This document shows, one piece after another, positions 10,094 through 21,729 of a stretch of DNA of 64,000 nucleotides. The stretch's first letter is position 1, and each line of letters opens with the position of its first letter. The DNA is from an uncultured beta proteobacterium (lineage in GTDB: Bacteria; Pseudomonadota; Gammaproteobacteria; Burkholderiales; Rhodocyclaceae): NCBI GenBank assembly GCA_903886975.1, contig CAISOB010000074.1:1-64000 (forward strand). The letters run 5' to 3'. Below the pieces are notes generated by a model. The model was given only the letters and a program-made list of their open reading frames with translations, ran no database searches and had not been told where the DNA came from. Position numbers and translations under genes: made by a program.

Positions 10094-11131
10094 TCAAGAT
10101 TTCTTCTCCATTTGGGCGAGTTTGTTCTCGAGTTCGGAAACCCGCTCGGCGAGTCTGGCCAGGTGCTTGAGCTGTGCCGCGCCCTGTAGCCATTCGGCGT
10201 GAGGTGCGAAAGGATAGACACTTGTGTATTGACCCGGCTTGCGCACGCTCTTGCTGACCAGGGTACCCCCGGAAATATGCACGTCGTCGGCAATCTCGAT
10301 ATGCCCGACGATCATTCCAGCCCCTCCCACCGTGCAGCGCTTGCCTATCGTCGTGCTGCCCGCGATGCCGACGCAGCCGGCCATCGCTGTATGGTCGCCG
10401 ATGACCACGTTGTGCGCAATCTGGATCTGGTTGTCGAGTTTGACGCCGTCGCCGATCACTGTGTCATCGAGTGCGCCTCGATCGATCGACGTATTGGCGC
10501 CTATTTCCACATCATCGCCAATGATGACGCGGCCGATTTGCGGAATCTTTACCCAGCAATCCGCTTCCTTGGCGAATCCGAAACCGTCACTGCCGATGAC
10601 CGCCCCGGCCTGGACGATCGCCCGCCGGCCTACCATGCAATTATCATAAATAGTGACGTTCGCATAAAGCAGCGAGTCATCGCCAATCGAAACGCCGTTG
10701 CCGATGACGCAGCCCGGGTAGAGCGTGACATTCTCGCCGATCACCGCATCGCGGCCGATCACCACGTTTTCACCGACAGATGCCGATGCTGGAACCTTGC
10801 TATGCAGCACCGCCGAAGGGTGTGCGCCCGGAGCACGATACGCCGGCGGATTGAGCAGCGCGACAACGCGCGCGTAATACGCGTAGACGTTTTGATGAAC
10901 GATTCGCGGCAGCGCAGTATCGCCGGCAAACTCGGGCGGCACGATAACCGCCGCCGCCCGCGTGCGCTGCAACTCTTGCCGGTACTTGGGATTGGACAGA
11001 AAGGCGATCTCGTCGGCACCCGCCGAAGTCAGGGCGCCCACCTGGGTTACTACGACGGAACCGTCCCCTGCAAGCGAACCGCCAAGTCGGGAAACGATTT
11101 CGTCAAGCCGCAGCCCTCCTCGCGCAGCCAC
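10094..11131 (-). CDS. lpxD: UDP-3-O-(3-hydroxyacyl)glucosamine N-acyltransferase
   Basis: Adds the second hydroxyacyl chain to UDP-acylglucosamine in lipid A synthesis. The 345-residue protein has the LpxD N-terminal uridine-binding domain ([29 protein letters not shown]), then a run of hexapeptide repeats ([29 protein letters not shown] with the catalytic His) and a C-terminal helix ending in AQMEKKS. The start is GTG, 4 bases after the skp-like gene's stop codon, whose last codons (GAAGGCAAG) can act as ribosome binding site. Confidence 0.96.
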   Translation of the reverse strand: MAARGGLRLDEIVSRLGGSLAGDGSVVVTQVGALTSAGADEIAFLSNPKYRQELQRTRAAAVIVPPEFAGDTALPRIVHQNVYAYYARVVALLNPPAYRAPGAHPSAVLHSKVPASASVGENVVIGRDAVIGENVTLYPGCVIGNGVSIGDDSLLYANVTIYDNCMVGRRAIVQAGAVIGSDGFGFAKEADCWVKIPQIGRVIIGDDVEIGANTSIDRGALDDTVIGDGVKLDNQIQIAHNVVIGDHTAMAGCVGIAGSTTIGKRCTVGGAGMIVGHIEIADDVHISGGTLVSKSVRKPGQYTSVYPFAPHAEWLQGAAQLKHLARLAERVSELENKLAQMEKKS

Positions 11132-11135
11132 GCCG

Positions 11136-11657
11136 TCACTTGCCTTCGGGTTTGCCTTCGGACAAGGCCTTGATGATCTTGTCCGTCACGTCGAGTTTCG
11201 GGCTAACCCATACAACGTCCTGAAGGATCAAATCGTATTTTTCGGTCTCGGCGAGTTGTTTAATCGCTTTCTTCGCCTTTTCTATGATCGCCGCATTTTC
11301 TTCGTTCTGGCGAAGGTTCAGATCTTCGCGGAACTCGCGCTGCTTGCGCTGAAACTCGCGCGACATTTCGTTGAGGTCTTTTTCCTTTGTGCGCCGCTCG
11401 GATTCAGCCATCGTCACTGCATTCTTCTCGAGCGACTCCTGCAAGGTCTGGAGCTGCTTCGACAGACGTTGCAAATCCTGATCGCGCTTCGAGAACTCCG
11501 CCTCGATCTTCTTCGCCGCCTTAACGGCCGTCGGCGCATCTCGGAATATGCGCTGGGTATTTACGTAACCAATCTTCAAGGCATCTGATGCCGACGCGTA
11601 TGACGCCGGCAACAAAGCCAACAATGCGATCAACAGCGCGGCGAGTTTCGTGTTCAA
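11136..11657 (-). CDS. skp: Skp/OmpH periplasmic chaperone
   Basis: A 173-residue periplasmic chaperone that holds unfolded outer-membrane proteins on the way to the BAM complex. A signal peptide ([23 protein letters not shown]) precedes the OmpH domain starting [16 protein letters not shown] and a long charged coiled coil (about residues 45-130), as expected for the tentacles of the trimer. The start codon is TTG, well supported by AGGAG six bases upstream. It lies directly between bamA and lpxD. Confidence 0.93.
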   Translation of the reverse strand: MNTKLAALLIALLALLPASYASASDALKIGYVNTQRIFRDAPTAVKAAKKIEAEFSKRDQDLQRLSKQLQTLQESLEKNAVTMAESERRTKEKDLNEMSREFQRKQREFREDLNLRQNEENAAIIEKAKKAIKQLAETEKYDLILQDVVWVSPKLDVTDKIIKALSEGKPEGK

Positions 11658-11672
11658 GCTATTTCTCCTAAA

Positions 11673-14093
11673 CTAAAAAGCTGTTCCCATCTGGAACTGG
11701 AAACGCTGAATAGTATCATTTTTTTGGCTATTAATTGGTTCCCCGACACTAAACTTAAGCGGCCCGAATGGGGATATCCACGTCGCCGCAAGTCCAACCG
11801 ACATCCGGATCGGCCCGGCATCGCACACATTACCCGGGAGGCACGTGCCGGTTTGCGTCTTGCCGTCGGCATAGACTTGGCCGGCATCAAAGAAAGGGCC
11901 CATGCGCATCGACTTGTCGAGACCAAAGCCCGGTATTGGCATCGATAACTCGGCGTTGAAGACCACGCGCTTGGTGCCGCCGAGGCGAGTCGGATCTTCC
12001 CGTAAAGCTGATAGCTCGTAGGGACCAAGACTTGCGGTGTCATAGCCGCGTACCGATCCCACGCCGCCGGCATAGAAGTTCTTGTAGAAGGGCATTTCCT
12101 GACCCGCCATGCCTTTGGCGTAGCCGAGTTCGCCGTTAAGCATGAGCACCATGGTTCGGCTTACCGGGAAGAATCGCTGATTCTGATAGCTTAGCTTGTA
12201 GTACTTGAGGTCTCCGCCAGGGAGAGCAACCTCAAGCCCCGCCCTTTGCAAACCGCCCCGCGTCGGGTTGATCGCGCTGTCCTTGGTGTCACTTGACCAG
12301 CCGATTGTCGCCGGAAGCGTAACATTGGCACACGATGTCGGCGTATTGTTAATGTAAGCGGCATATCCGGGATCCGTCGTCGCCGGAACGGTTGAACTCC
12401 CCGAACCGCAAAAAACATTCGTGAATCTCAAATACTGGTTTGGCGGTGGTTGCGGAGGAGACAAGAACGCATCGCCAGGATTGATTTCAACTTTTGTATA
12501 ATCAACGGCCAGCCCGAAACTTATTCCCTGCTTCTCGGCAATGGGCAGACCGAAGCGGATACCGCCGCCGGTCGACTCGGTCTTGAATACATAACCGAGC
12601 GTCGTCGGATCGGACTTCCGGTGATAGATATCAAAACCCTGGCTCACGCCATCGACCGTGAAATAGGGGTTGGTGTAGCTGAGGCCGATCGCCTGGTTGA
12701 TCTTCCCGAAGGTACTTTGCACTGCCACGTATTTGCCGCTACCGAAAATATTGGACTGCGCGACGGATCCAGTAAGCATAACTTTCTCGGACTGCGAGAA
12801 ACCCGCACCCACTGAAATGCTGCCGGTCGATTTTTCCGTCACGTTGATATTGACATCCACTTGGTCGGTGGTGCCCGGAACAGGCGGCGTTTCGACATTG
12901 ACCTCGCCAAAATAGTCGGTCTTGTCAACTCGCTGCTTTGAGAGTTTCACCCGCTCATCGTCATACCAGCCGCCCTCCATCTGGCGGAATTCCTGCCGGA
13001 CCACCTCATCGCGGGTCTTGGTATTGCCGCTAATATTGATCCGGCGAACATAAGCGCGCTTTCCCGGATCGACGAAGACGGTGAAGGCGACCTGCCTCTT
13101 CTCTTTGTCGAGTTCCGGCGCCGCATTGACGTTAGCAAATGCGTAACCTTTGGCCGATAGGCTCTCGCCGATCGCCTTCGTGCTCTCATTCAACTTCTCG
13201 CGCGAAAAAACATCACCCGGCTTGATCTTCATCGCTTTTCTGAAATCTTCCTCGGGCAGAATAAGGTCGCCGGCCAGTTTGACCGACGACACGATATAGC
13301 GCTCGCCTTCGGAAATGCTCACCGTGATATAGATATCCTTCTTGTCGGGGCTGATCGAAACCTGCGTCGATTCGACGTTGAATTCAAGATAACCGCGATT
13401 GAGGTAATACGAGCGCAAGCTTTCGAGGTCGGCTGAAAGCTTCTGCTTCGAGTATTGGTCGTTCTTGGTATACCAGCTGATCCAGTTTGGCGTTTGCAAC
13501 TGGAAGACCGCTTGCAAATCCTTCTCCTTGAACGCCTGGGCACCGACAATATTGATCTGCCTGATCTTCGCCGCATCGCCTTCGTCAAAGGTGAAATTGA
13601 TCGAAACGCGGTTGCGCTCGAGAGGCGTCACCGTCGTGGTAATCGAGACACCGTACCTGCCGCGCGTCAGATACTGGCGTTTCAGTTCAAGTTCGGCCCT
13701 TTCGAGCATGCTGCGGTCAAAGGAACGCGAGACGGCAAATCCGGATTCCTTCAAGCCTTTGATCAACTGATCCTTGTCAAACTCTTTGAGACCAACGAAG
13801 TCGATTTGCGCAATCGCCGGCCGCTCCTCGACGGCGACGATGACCACCCCGCCGTCGATTTCGATGCGGACGTCCTTGAAAAATCCGGTCGCGAACAGCG
13901 CCTTGATCGCTTGCGCTGCTTTCTCATCGGTCATGGTATCGCCGACCTTGATCGGCAGATAGCTGAACACGGTCCCGGCTTCGGTGCGCTGAATACCATC
14001 GATGCGAATATCGGTGACGGTAAACGGCTCGAACGCATAGGCAGCGGAAACCAAAAACGCCGCGATCAGAGCCGCTAGCAGGTTCTTCTTCAT
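11673..14093 (-). CDS. bamA: Outer membrane protein assembly factor BamA
   Basis: The Omp85 core of the BAM machine, which inserts beta-barrel proteins into the outer membrane. The 806-residue protein has a signal peptide (about 1-20), five POTRA domains (roughly 22-345, beginning FTVTDIRIDGIQRTEAGTVFSYLPIKVGD in family style), then a 16-strand barrel with the conserved VRGY motif (GSVRGYDTASLGPYE) in the last third. It ends in a phenylalanine (QMGTAF), the usual outer membrane signature. Its lipoprotein partner BamD is encoded at 54578. Confidence 0.98.
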   Translation of the reverse strand: MKKNLLAALIAAFLVSAAYAFEPFTVTDIRIDGIQRTEAGTVFSYLPIKVGDTMTDEKAAQAIKALFATGFFKDVRIEIDGGVVIVAVEERPAIAQIDFVGLKEFDKDQLIKGLKESGFAVSRSFDRSMLERAELELKRQYLTRGRYGVSITTTVTPLERNRVSINFTFDEGDAAKIRQINIVGAQAFKEKDLQAVFQLQTPNWISWYTKNDQYSKQKLSADLESLRSYYLNRGYLEFNVESTQVSISPDKKDIYITVSISEGERYIVSSVKLAGDLILPEEDFRKAMKIKPGDVFSREKLNESTKAIGESLSAKGYAFANVNAAPELDKEKRQVAFTVFVDPGKRAYVRRINISGNTKTRDEVVRQEFRQMEGGWYDDERVKLSKQRVDKTDYFGEVNVETPPVPGTTDQVDVNINVTEKSTGSISVGAGFSQSEKVMLTGSVAQSNIFGSGKYVAVQSTFGKINQAIGLSYTNPYFTVDGVSQGFDIYHRKSDPTTLGYVFKTESTGGGIRFGLPIAEKQGISFGLAVDYTKVEINPGDAFLSPPQPPPNQYLRFTNVFCGSGSSTVPATTDPGYAAYINNTPTSCANVTLPATIGWSSDTKDSAINPTRGGLQRAGLEVALPGGDLKYYKLSYQNQRFFPVSRTMVLMLNGELGYAKGMAGQEMPFYKNFYAGGVGSVRGYDTASLGPYELSALREDPTRLGGTKRVVFNAELSMPIPGFGLDKSMRMGPFFDAGQVYADGKTQTGTCLPGNVCDAGPIRMSVGLAATWISPFGPLKFSVGEPINSQKNDTIQRFQFQMGTAF

Positions 14094-14097
14094 AAGG

Positions 14098-15465
14098 TCA
14101 GCCGGAAATCAATCGATTGATATCATTATAAAAGGCAAAAGCCATCAGCATCATCAGCAAGGCCAACCCGATTTGCTGGCCAATTTCCATGCTGCGCTCC
14201 GACAGTGGCCCGCCTTTTATGATCTCGACTACATAATACAGCAAATGCCCGCCATCCAGAATTGGTATGGGCAGGAGGTTGAGCACTGCGAGGCTGATGC
14301 TGACAAGCGCGAGGAACTGCAGATAGTAGGTCATGCCGAGCTTTGCCGACTGGCCTGCGTAATCGGCGATCGTCACCGGCCCGCTGATGTTGCGCCAGGA
14401 TACTTCGCCGCTGATCATCTTTCCTATCATCACCAGGCTGAACACCGATTTGTCCCAGGTCTCATCGAGAGCCTTGCTAAGCGCCGCCATCGGTCCATAG
14501 CTCACCCTGATCATCAGTTCGCTGCGCGAACGGCCATCATCCCTGACGGTCGCGCCGATGCGGCCGAATTGGCGTCCGTCCTCGTCCACGACAGCCGGCG
14601 TAATGTTCACAATACGATCTGCGCCATCCCGGCGAAAAATAAATGCAAGAGACTCGCCCGGCGCCGCGCGAACCCGCTGCACCACCTCCGACCAGGTCGT
14701 GATCGGATGCCCGGCGATGGCCAGAATTTCGTCACCCACGGACAAACCCGCAGCGGCGGCCGGACTTTCCGGGTTTACCTTTCCGATGACCGCGGGAATC
14801 CGCGGACGGTAAAGATTGATTCCCAGTTTCTCCAGCGCGTCGCCTTGCCAGCCTTCCGCCCTGGCCGACGACACATCAAGGTGTCGCACCGCAATCTCAT
14901 TGCGCTGGTTGACGACCTCAAGATCAATCGAACTCTGATCAACAGCCCGGCGCAACAACACCCAGCGCATGTCCTGCCAGGTTTGCACCACTTCTCCTGC
15001 GACCTTCAACACCCGTTCGCCGTTCTCTATGCCGGCCGCTGCTGCTGCGCTGGCGGCGACGGGCTGGGCGAGAATGGGCTTGAGTTCTTCCATGCCATGC
15101 CAAAACAATCCCCAGTAGACAAAGGCCGCCAAAACCAGATTGGCCACCGGACCGGCGACGACGATCAGCATGCGCCGCCATACCGGCTGCCGATTAAAAC
15201 TGCGATGCAATTCTTCGGGGGCGACCTCGCCTTCGCGCTCATCGAGCATTTTTACGTAGCCGCCAAGCGGAAACATTGCTATCGCCCATTCGGTTCCGTC
15301 GCGCCCGACGCGCCTTGACCATAGCGCGCGGCCGAAGCCGACGGAAAAACGCAGCACCTTGACGCCGACCGATCGCGCCACGAGGTAGTGTCCGTATTCG
15401 TGGACGATGATCAGCGCGCCAAGAACAAGCGCGAACGCGCCCAGGTAATAGAAGAAATTGCTCAT
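14098..15465 (-). CDS. rseP: RIP metalloprotease RseP (site-2 protease)
   Basis: An inner-membrane zinc protease that cleaves anti-sigma factors and remnant signal peptides. The 455-residue protein has HEYGH at residues 22-26 in the first membrane segment, two PDZ domains in the middle (around 110-300) and the LDG motif near the C-terminus ([12 protein letters not shown]) with the final membrane segments. It lies between dxr, which it overlaps by 4 bases, and bamA, 4 bases on. This is the standard order. Confidence 0.96.
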   Translation of the reverse strand: MSNFFYYLGAFALVLGALIIVHEYGHYLVARSVGVKVLRFSVGFGRALWSRRVGRDGTEWAIAMFPLGGYVKMLDEREGEVAPEELHRSFNRQPVWRRMLIVVAGPVANLVLAAFVYWGLFWHGMEELKPILAQPVAASAAAAAGIENGERVLKVAGEVVQTWQDMRWVLLRRAVDQSSIDLEVVNQRNEIAVRHLDVSSARAEGWQGDALEKLGINLYRPRIPAVIGKVNPESPAAAAGLSVGDEILAIAGHPITTWSEVVQRVRAAPGESLAFIFRRDGADRIVNITPAVVDEDGRQFGRIGATVRDDGRSRSELMIRVSYGPMAALSKALDETWDKSVFSLVMIGKMISGEVSWRNISGPVTIADYAGQSAKLGMTYYLQFLALVSISLAVLNLLPIPILDGGHLLYYVVEIIKGGPLSERSMEIGQQIGLALLMMLMAFAFYNDINRLISG

Positions 15466-16652
15466 GCCACCATCGACCGGGCGACGAGTTGCTCGGCCAT
15501 ACGGCGCGCCGCGCTATCGGCAGCGAGAACGTCCGCAAGAGTGGCCAGCGCCAATACGGACGAACCATCCATTACCGAGGCGATGATCTTCGGGATTGCC
15601 GTGAAGCCGATCTTGCCATCGAGAAAAGCTTGAACGGCAACTTCATTGGCGGCGTTGAGCGTCGCCGGCGCGCTGTTGCCGGCGCGCAACGCGCGGTAGG
15701 CGAGTTCGAGGCAGGGGAAACGCTCGAAATCCGGCCGCTCGAAATTCAGGGTTGCAACCTTGAATAGATCGAGGGGCTCGACTCCGGTAGCGATGCGTTC
15801 CGGATAGGCAAGCGCGTGTGCAATCGGCGTCCGCATGTCCGGATTGCCAAGCTCGGCAATGACCGAACCGTCGATGTACTGGACCAGCGAATGGATGATG
15901 CTTTGCGGATGGATGACGATTTCAATTTGCCCGGCCGGAACATTGAACAGCCAGTGCGCCTCGATCATTTCGAGGCCTTTGTTCATCAGCGTCGCTGAAT
16001 CAACAGATATCTTACGGCCCATGACCCAGTTCGGATGAGCGCAGGCTTGGTCGGGCGTAACGCTTTCAAGATCAGCGGCCACGATTGTTCGAAAGGGCCC
16101 GCCAGACGCCGTAAGCAGGATGCTGCGCACGCCGCTTTTCGATAAATCGCCGGAAAAATCGCTCGGTAGCGACTGGAATATCGCATTATGTTCGCTGTCT
16201 ATCGGCAGCAGGCAGGCGCCGCTGTCGCGCACGGCGCGCATCAGTACCGGGCCGGCCATGACCAGTGCTTCCTTGTTGGCCAGCAGCACTTTTTTTCCAG
16301 CCATGGCCGCGGCGAGGGTTGACGGAAGACCGGCGGCGCCGACGATCGCCGCCATCACCGCGTCAACTTCCGGCAATTCGGCCATGCGGATCAAGGCATC
16401 CGCACCGTACTCAACGCGCGTCGGACAAGATGCCGCCCGCAGGCGGCGCTGCAAATCGGCCGCCGCTTCAGGGCCGCACACGACAGCATACGGCGGTTGA
16501 AACTCGCAGCATTGATCAAACAGGCGATCAACCTGCTTGTGGGCGCAAAGCGCAATCACCCGATAACGTTGCGGATGGCGCCGAATCACATCGAGCGTAT
16601 TGACCCCAATGGAGCCCGTTGAGCCGAGTATCGTCAGATTCTGCATCGTCAT
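15462..16652 (-). CDS. dxr: 1-deoxy-D-xylulose 5-phosphate reductoisomerase
   Basis: Second enzyme of the MEP isoprenoid pathway, making MEP from DXP with NADPH. The 396-residue protein opens with the nucleotide-binding [18 protein letters not shown] and carries the catalytic and metal-binding stretch [12 protein letters not shown] and the family segments [20 protein letters not shown] and [13 protein letters not shown]. Start at ATG 16652; a second ATG two codons on is equally possible. UppS and CdsA, which use isoprenoid and lipid precursors, are encoded just upstream. Confidence 0.97.
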   Translation of the reverse strand: MTMQNLTILGSTGSIGVNTLDVIRRHPQRYRVIALCAHKQVDRLFDQCCEFQPPYAVVCGPEAAADLQRRLRAASCPTRVEYGADALIRMAELPEVDAVMAAIVGAAGLPSTLAAAMAGKKVLLANKEALVMAGPVLMRAVRDSGACLLPIDSEHNAIFQSLPSDFSGDLSKSGVRSILLTASGGPFRTIVAADLESVTPDQACAHPNWVMGRKISVDSATLMNKGLEMIEAHWLFNVPAGQIEIVIHPQSIIHSLVQYIDGSVIAELGNPDMRTPIAHALAYPERIATGVEPLDLFKVATLNFERPDFERFPCLELAYRALRAGNSAPATLNAANEVAVQAFLDGKIGFTAIPKIIASVMDGSSVLALATLADVLAADSAARRMAEQLVARSMVA

Positions 16653-16655
16653 TTC

Positions 16656-17492
16656 TTAGTACCAGGGCGACAGCCATACGAGCGCGACGAACGGCAGGGT
16701 CGAAGTCAGACTGTCGATGCGATCGAGCACGCCGCCGTGTCCTGGCAGGAAATTGCTGCTGTCCTTGAGCCCCGCCTGGCGCTTGAGCAGCGACTCGAAC
16801 AAGTCGCCAATGATACCGATCGCCGTGACGACAACAAGGATGACGAGCAACAAAGCGTAATTCGCGGCCAATACCGCCGGTAGCGCCGGAGCAAGGACGA
16901 AACCGTAAACGATGACCGCCCCGACGGCGCCCAGCGCGCCTTCCCAGGTCTTGCCCGGGCTGATCTTTGGTGCCAGTTTGTGCTTGCCGAAGCGGCGTCC
17001 GAAGACATAGGCCGCGATGTCGGCCAGCCACACGATCGCCATCACCGCGAGCAGGGTCAGCGCACCGGCCTGGCGCAGTTGCACCAGGGCCAACCAGGGC
17101 GGAAGGATCACCAGGAGTCCGACAACCAAGCCAAACGCGGATTTTGTCAGCGGCCAGCGGTAGCGCATCCACGACGGCGCCGCAAACAGCCAAAAGGCGG
17201 CGGCCGGAAAATATAGCCAGCGTCCAAAGCGCCAGGCGGCCTCGGGGGATCCCTCTGTCAAGCCGAGGGCTGCCGGTTCTAGATCGCCGATAACCAGACA
17301 GATGAGAACAAACCCAATAGCCAGAGCGAAACGCGCGTTTCGCTGAACGCCCATCAAGGTGCCCCATTCCCAGGCGGCCACGGCAGCCGTCAACGTGGCA
17401 AAGATCGCCCAGCCGGTGGGCGGCAGATAAAAGAGCGCGGCAAAGAACGTGGAAAGCAGGACAAGCGCCGTAACGATCCGCGTTCTAAGCAT
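16656..17492 (-). CDS. cdsA: Phosphatidate cytidylyltransferase
   Basis: Makes CDP-diacylglycerol, the precursor of all major phospholipids, in the inner membrane. The 278-residue protein has about eight hydrophobic segments and the CDP-alcohol signature near the C-terminus ([20 protein letters not shown], then LDRIDS). It also has [11 protein letters not shown]. The start is the ATG opening [14 protein letters not shown], which overlaps uppS by 8 bases; upstream in-frame sequence is a mirror of uppS. Confidence 0.95.
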   Translation of the reverse strand: MLRTRIVTALVLLSTFFAALFYLPPTGWAIFATLTAAVAAWEWGTLMGVQRNARFALAIGFVLICLVIGDLEPAALGLTEGSPEAAWRFGRWLYFPAAAFWLFAAPSWMRYRWPLTKSAFGLVVGLLVILPPWLALVQLRQAGALTLLAVMAIVWLADIAAYVFGRRFGKHKLAPKISPGKTWEGALGAVGAVIVYGFVLAPALPAVLAANYALLLVILVVVTAIGIIGDLFESLLKRQAGLKDSSNFLPGHGGVLDRIDSLTSTLPFVALVWLSPWY

Positions 17493-18306
17493 TAATCTTC
17501 GCGTCCGTCGGCCAGCGCGAATCCGCGTTCTCGGAAACGAATGCCGCGGGATGGGGATTGCCGACCAGTTGCTCGCTGGTTCGCCCGAAGCGGCGCTCGC
17601 GCCGCTGATAGGAGGCAATCGCCACGTCGAAGGCCTGCGCATCGAATTCCGGCCACAGCGTATCGGTGAAATAGAGTTCCGCGTAGGCGAGTTGCCAAAG
17701 CAGGAAGTTGCTGACACGCTGTTCTCCGCCGGTACGGATGAAAAGATCCGGCTCCGGCGCGTAATTCATCGCCAAATAAGGCGCCAGGTCGGCTTCGGTC
17801 CACCCACCCTGTTTTCCGGGATGCTCCTTCGTCATGCGATTGACCGCCTGCAGAATATCCCAGCGACCGCCGTAATTGGCGGCGATGGTCAGCGTCAGCT
17901 TTCGATTAGCGGCTGTTTTTTCTTCCGAAGCGCGAATCAGCGCCTGCAATTCGGGATCAAAGCGCGACAGATCGCCAACTACGCAAAGGCGCACGCCATT
18001 GCGGTCGAGTTTGAGGACCTCCTGTTGCAGCGCGCGTACAAAAAGCTGCATGAGCAGGGTCACTTCCTCTTCGGGGCGGCGCCAGTTTTCCGAACTGAAA
18101 GCGAAGAGCGTCAGATATTCGATACCGCGCTCCAGACAATACTTGACCGTATCGCGTACTGTCTCGACGCCGCGGCGGTGACCGGCGAAGCGCGGCAAAT
18201 AGCGGCGCCGCGCCCAGCGCCCGTTGCCGTCCATGATGATCGCAACATGGCGCGGCACCGCCCCGGTGGCCGGGATGTCTTGAGTAGAACTTGAGAAGAT
18301 CGCCAT
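17485..18306 (-). CDS. uppS: Undecaprenyl diphosphate synthase
   Basis: A cis-prenyltransferase that builds the C55 lipid carrier for peptidoglycan and O-antigen. The 273-residue protein has the catalytic Asp motif in [16 protein letters not shown], the substrate-binding AGHRRGVE, and the C-terminal signature [18 protein letters not shown] with [12 protein letters not shown] chose the ATG at 18306; a TTG at 18330 overlapping frr would add eight residues. Confidence 0.95.
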   Translation of the reverse strand: MAIFSSSTQDIPATGAVPRHVAIIMDGNGRWARRRYLPRFAGHRRGVETVRDTVKYCLERGIEYLTLFAFSSENWRRPEEEVTLLMQLFVRALQQEVLKLDRNGVRLCVVGDLSRFDPELQALIRASEEKTAANRKLTLTIAANYGGRWDILQAVNRMTKEHPGKQGGWTEADLAPYLAMNYAPEPDLFIRTGGEQRVSNFLLWQLAYAELYFTDTLWPEFDAQAFDVAIASYQRRERRFGRTSEQLVGNPHPAAFVSENADSRWPTDAKINA

Positions 18307-18326
18307 CTGGCGTATCGTTCCGGCCG

Positions 18327-18887
18327 TCAAACCGCCATCAACTCGGTTTCTTTTTGCGCGAATTGTTTATCAACTTCCGCGACATACTTGTCGGTGAGTT
18401 TCTGGATGTCGTCCTGCGCCCGACGCTCCTCATCTTCCGAACAGGCCTTGTTCTTGAGCAGGTCCTTGAGCGTCGCAATGGCATCGCGGCGCAGATTGCG
18501 CATGGCGACACGCGCGTTTTCACATTCGTGCTTGACGACCTTGATCAGATCGCGGCGCCTTTCCTCGGTGAGTGCCGGCATCGGCACGCGCGTGAGTTCG
18601 CCCTGCGACGCCGGGTTCAGGCCGAGATCGGAATCGCGGATCGCGCGCTCGATCTTGGGCGCCATGGCTTTTTCCCAGGCCTGCACGCCCAGCGTGCGCG
18701 AATCGAGCAAGGTAATGTTGGCCACCGTATTGACCGGCACCATCGAACCGTAATACTCGACCTGAACGTGATCAAGCAAACCGACATGGGCGCGCCCGGT
18801 ACGCACCTTCGCGAGGTCTACCTTGAGCGCCTCAAGCGACTTCTGCATCTTGTGTTCGGTCGTATTCTTCACATCGGCTATCGACAT
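18327..18887 (-). CDS. frr: Ribosome recycling factor
   Basis: Splits post-termination ribosomes together with EF-G. The 186-residue protein has the normal size and sequence, with the two domains of the tRNA-like L shape: ends of the coiled coil around [15 protein letters not shown] and [16 protein letters not shown], and the beta domain in between. GGGAG sits 8 bases before the ATG. pyrH ends 11 bases upstream. Confidence 0.97.
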   Translation of the reverse strand: MSIADVKNTTEHKMQKSLEALKVDLAKVRTGRAHVGLLDHVQVEYYGSMVPVNTVANITLLDSRTLGVQAWEKAMAPKIERAIRDSDLGLNPASQGELTRVPMPALTEERRRDLIKVVKHECENARVAMRNLRRDAIATLKDLLKNKACSEDEERRAQDDIQKLTDKYVAEVDKQFAQKETELMAV

Positions 18888-18898
18888 GTCACTCTCCC

Positions 18899-19618
18899 TC
18901 AGCAATAAACCAAGGTGCCTTCGCCCTGGCCGAGAACGACCCGCTTGAGCGCACCTGGCTTGAAAATCGAGAAGACGTTGATCGGCAGTTTCTGGTCGCG
19001 GCACAAGGCAAAGGCCGTCGCGTCCATCACCCTCAGGTTCTTGGATATCGCTTCGTTGAAACTGATCCGGTCGTAGCGCGTCGCCAGCGGGTCCTTCTTC
19101 GGATCGGCCGAATAGATGCCGTCGACCTTCGTCGCCTTGAGCACGATCTCCGCGCCGATTTCAGCGCCGCGCAATGCCGCCGCCGTATCGGTGGTAAAGA
19201 ACGGATTGCCTGTGCCGCCAGCGAAAATGACCGTTCGGCCCTGCTCGAGGTAACGGATGGCCCGGCCGCGAATATAAGGCTCGACGACCTGCTCGATATT
19301 CAGTGCCGACTGCACGCGCGCCACCATACCGGCGACGCGCATGGCATCCTGCAAGGCCAGGCCGTTCATCACCGTGGCCAGCATGCCCATGTAATCGGCC
19401 TGCGCCCGATCCATGCCGGTCGCCGCCGGGGCGACGCCGCGAAAGATATTGCCGCCGCCGATGACCACGCCGACCTGCACGCCCAGATCGACAACGCTCT
19501 TCACTTCCCCGACGATTTCCGAAATCGTTTGTCGGTTGATGCCATAGGCATCGGAACCCATGAGGGCTTCGCCGGAGAGCTTGAGCAGGATGCGCTTGAA
19601 CTTGGGCGTGTCGGTCAT
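18899..19618 (-). CDS. pyrH: UMP kinase
   Basis: Phosphorylates UMP to UDP; bacterial UMP kinases are hexamers of the amino-acid kinase family. The 239-residue protein shows [13 protein letters not shown], the glycine-rich [11 protein letters not shown] and [14 protein letters not shown], and the ATP/UMP-binding [19 protein letters not shown]. It sits between tsf and frr, the universal proteobacterial order. Confidence 0.97.
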   Translation of the reverse strand: MTDTPKFKRILLKLSGEALMGSDAYGINRQTISEIVGEVKSVVDLGVQVGVVIGGGNIFRGVAPAATGMDRAQADYMGMLATVMNGLALQDAMRVAGMVARVQSALNIEQVVEPYIRGRAIRYLEQGRTVIFAGGTGNPFFTTDTAAALRGAEIGAEIVLKATKVDGIYSADPKKDPLATRYDRISFNEAISKNLRVMDATAFALCRDQKLPINVFSIFKPGALKRVVLGQGEGTLVYC

Positions 19619-19633
19619 GGTGGTCAGCCTGCC

Positions 19634-20527
19634 TTATTTCTGTGCGGCGGCGGCTTGCGCCGCGACTTCGGCGGCGAAATCGTTCGAGCGCTTCTCCAGA
19701 CCATCGCCGACCACGTACAGGACGAAGGCGGAAACCGAAGCGCCCTTGCTCTTGAGCAGTTGCTCTATCGTCTGCTTGCCATCTTCGGCGCGAACGAAAA
19801 CCTGCGCAAGCAACGTCACTTCCTTCAGATACTTTTGCACCGTGCCTTCGGCAATCTTCTCGAGCATCGCTTCGGGCTTGTTGTCGGCGCGCGCTTTCTC
19901 GATGGCGATGCGGCGCTCGACATCGAGCAGTTCGGCAGGAACACCGCTGGCGTCAAGCGCCTTCGGCTTGGAAGCGGCGATGTGCATGGCCAGATCCTTG
20001 CCCAGATGCTCGTCGCCGCCGATGAGATCGAGCAGCACGCCAACCTTGGCGCCCATGTGAATGTAGGACATCAGCCTGCCCTTGGCTTCGATGCGCGCGA
20101 AACGGCGAATCGACATGTTCTCGCCGATTTTGCCGATCAGCGCTGTGCGCGTCGATTCGACGGTGCCGGTCCCGATCGGCAGCGCGGAGAGCGCCGCCAC
20201 GTCGGCTGGACTCTTGCTGACCACGAGTTCAACGCAAGCAGCGGTCAATTTCAGGAATTCGTCGTTTTTGGCGACAAAATCCGTCTCGCAGTTGATTTCG
20301 ATAATCGCACCGCGCTTGCCATCGGGCGAAATACTGATGCCGACGATGCCTTCGGCGGTAATTCGGGTCGCCGCGCGTGTTGCCTTGTTGCCCAGCTTGA
20401 TGCGCAACAATTCTTCCGCCTTGCCCATTTCGCCATCGGCTTCGGTCAGGGCTTTCTTGCATTCCATCATCGGCGCGTCGGTCTTTGCACGCAACGCTGC
20501 CACCATACTTGCGGTAATTGCCGCCAT
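19634..20527 (-). CDS. tsf: Elongation factor Ts
   Basis: Nucleotide exchange factor for EF-Tu. The 297-residue protein has the N-terminal UBA-like domain with the signature [17 protein letters not shown], the conserved [14 protein letters not shown] (with the Phe that intrudes into EF-Tu) and two core subdomains. The start is the ATG of [13 protein letters not shown]. It follows rpsB in the usual operon, with a 111-base gap. Confidence 0.98.
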   Translation of the reverse strand: MAAITASMVAALRAKTDAPMMECKKALTEADGEMGKAEELLRIKLGNKATRAATRITAEGIVGISISPDGKRGAIIEINCETDFVAKNDEFLKLTAACVELVVSKSPADVAALSALPIGTGTVESTRTALIGKIGENMSIRRFARIEAKGRLMSYIHMGAKVGVLLDLIGGDEHLGKDLAMHIAASKPKALDASGVPAELLDVERRIAIEKARADNKPEAMLEKIAEGTVQKYLKEVTLLAQVFVRAEDGKQTIEQLLKSKGASVSAFVLYVVGDGLEKRSNDFAAEVAAQAAAAQK

Positions 20528-20638
20528 TTTTATCTCCACTTGCGGACACGGCCGGAATATCCGGCCGCACCGCGTCAAAACAATCAAGACTGCTTCAAGT
20601 TCGCTCGCCCTTCAGCGCCAGGCAAGCCCCGCGGTCGC

Positions 20639-21376
20639 TTATTCGGCCTCTTCGACAAAATCGTCGCCGGATGCTGCGGCAACGATTTCCTCGACGAACT
20701 GGCTGCGTCCTTCGAGAATCGCGTCCGCGACGCCGCGCGCGTACAAGCGGATTGCGCTCGACGAGTCGTCGTTGCCCGGAATGACGTAAGTAATTCCATC
20801 CGGCGAGTGATTGGTATCGACCACGCCGATTACCGGAATGCCGAGCTTGTTGGCTTCGGTGATGGCGATTTTGTGATAACCGACGTCGATGACAAACAGT
20901 GCGTCGGGCAAAGTGTTCATGTCCTTGATGCCGCCGATCGACTTCTGCAGCTTGGCGAGTTCGCGCTGCATCATCAGCGCCTCCTTCTTGCCGAGCTTCT
21001 CGAGCGAACCGCCTTCGGTGATCGCTTCCATATCCTTCAGACGCTTGGTCGACTGCTTGATGGTCTTGAAGTTGGTCAGCATCCCGCCCAGCCAGCGCTG
21101 GTCGACAAACGCCGAGCCGCAGCGGCTGGCTTCTTCGGCGATGATCTCGCGCGCCTGGCGCTTGGTGCTGACGAACAGGATGTTGCCCTTGTTCGACGAC
21201 AGCTTGCGCACGAAGGCCATCGCTTCGTTGTACTTGGCGAGTGTCTTTTCGAGGTTGACGATGTGAATTTTGCTGCGCGCACCGAAGATGTACTGAGCCA
21301 TCTTGGGGTTCCAGAAGCGGGTTTGATGGCCGAAGTGAACACCGGCCTCCAGCATTTGACGCATGGTTGCATACAT
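20639..21376 (-). CDS. rpsB: 30S ribosomal protein S2
   Basis: Small-subunit ribosomal protein S2, 245 residues. It has the family opening [23 protein letters not shown] and the second signature region ([16 protein letters not shown]: [21 protein letters not shown]), with an acidic C-terminal tail. It is the first gene of the minus-strand cluster running down to 6339 and probably carries the main promoter and an autoregulatory leader. Confidence 0.98.
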   Translation of the reverse strand: MYATMRQMLEAGVHFGHQTRFWNPKMAQYIFGARSKIHIVNLEKTLAKYNEAMAFVRKLSSNKGNILFVSTKRQAREIIAEEASRCGSAFVDQRWLGGMLTNFKTIKQSTKRLKDMEAITEGGSLEKLGKKEALMMQRELAKLQKSIGGIKDMNTLPDALFVIDVGYHKIAITEANKLGIPVIGVVDTNHSPDGITYVIPGNDDSSSAIRLYARGVADAILEGRSQFVEEIVAAASGDDFVEEAE

Positions 21377-21729
21377 ACTTTTTCTTTCCTATCAGGGTTA
21401 AGCCACCATTCGCCCGCCTGCAGCCCGTCGTCTTATGGAATTGACGGACACCCTTGTAAAGGCGAATGTGCGTAATTGACCCGCCGTTGCCGGCGCGCCT
21501 CGCATGCCACCATGGCATGCAATCATGTTTCGCCGACACGAGCCAGCAAAACCAAGCAATTGTACCATCCCGTACGGTCAAATTCCAATCGCGCCGTGTT
21601 CCTCTCGCATGCGCGTTGCCTCGACGCCAAGCGACAGCGATCGCCGAACCTTTCAAACGGTCAATTGCCTAAGCGCACGCCTTACTTTATCCTTCGCAGC
21701 TTCAGTCCATCCCCGCCACACCGGAAAAT
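21377..21729. promoter_or_regulatory. 353-base gap: rpsB leader and promoter region, map upstream region
   Basis: No gene was found in this divergent gap. On the minus strand an extended -10 TGGTACAAT (21559-21567) could start an rpsB transcript near 21552, giving a leader of about 175 bases. Inside that leader CATTCGCC (21407-21414) pairs with GGCGAATG (21461-21468), closing a 46-base loop that could hold an S2-binding structure. Autoregulation of rpsB-tsf by S2 through its leader is known in E. coli; whether it applies here is inference. Confidence 0.4.

Noticed and set aside
19529..21475. 648-codon open frame on the plus strand across pyrH, tsf and rpsB
   Set aside because: It is a mirror of three conserved genes in a GC-rich genome and shows no family features.
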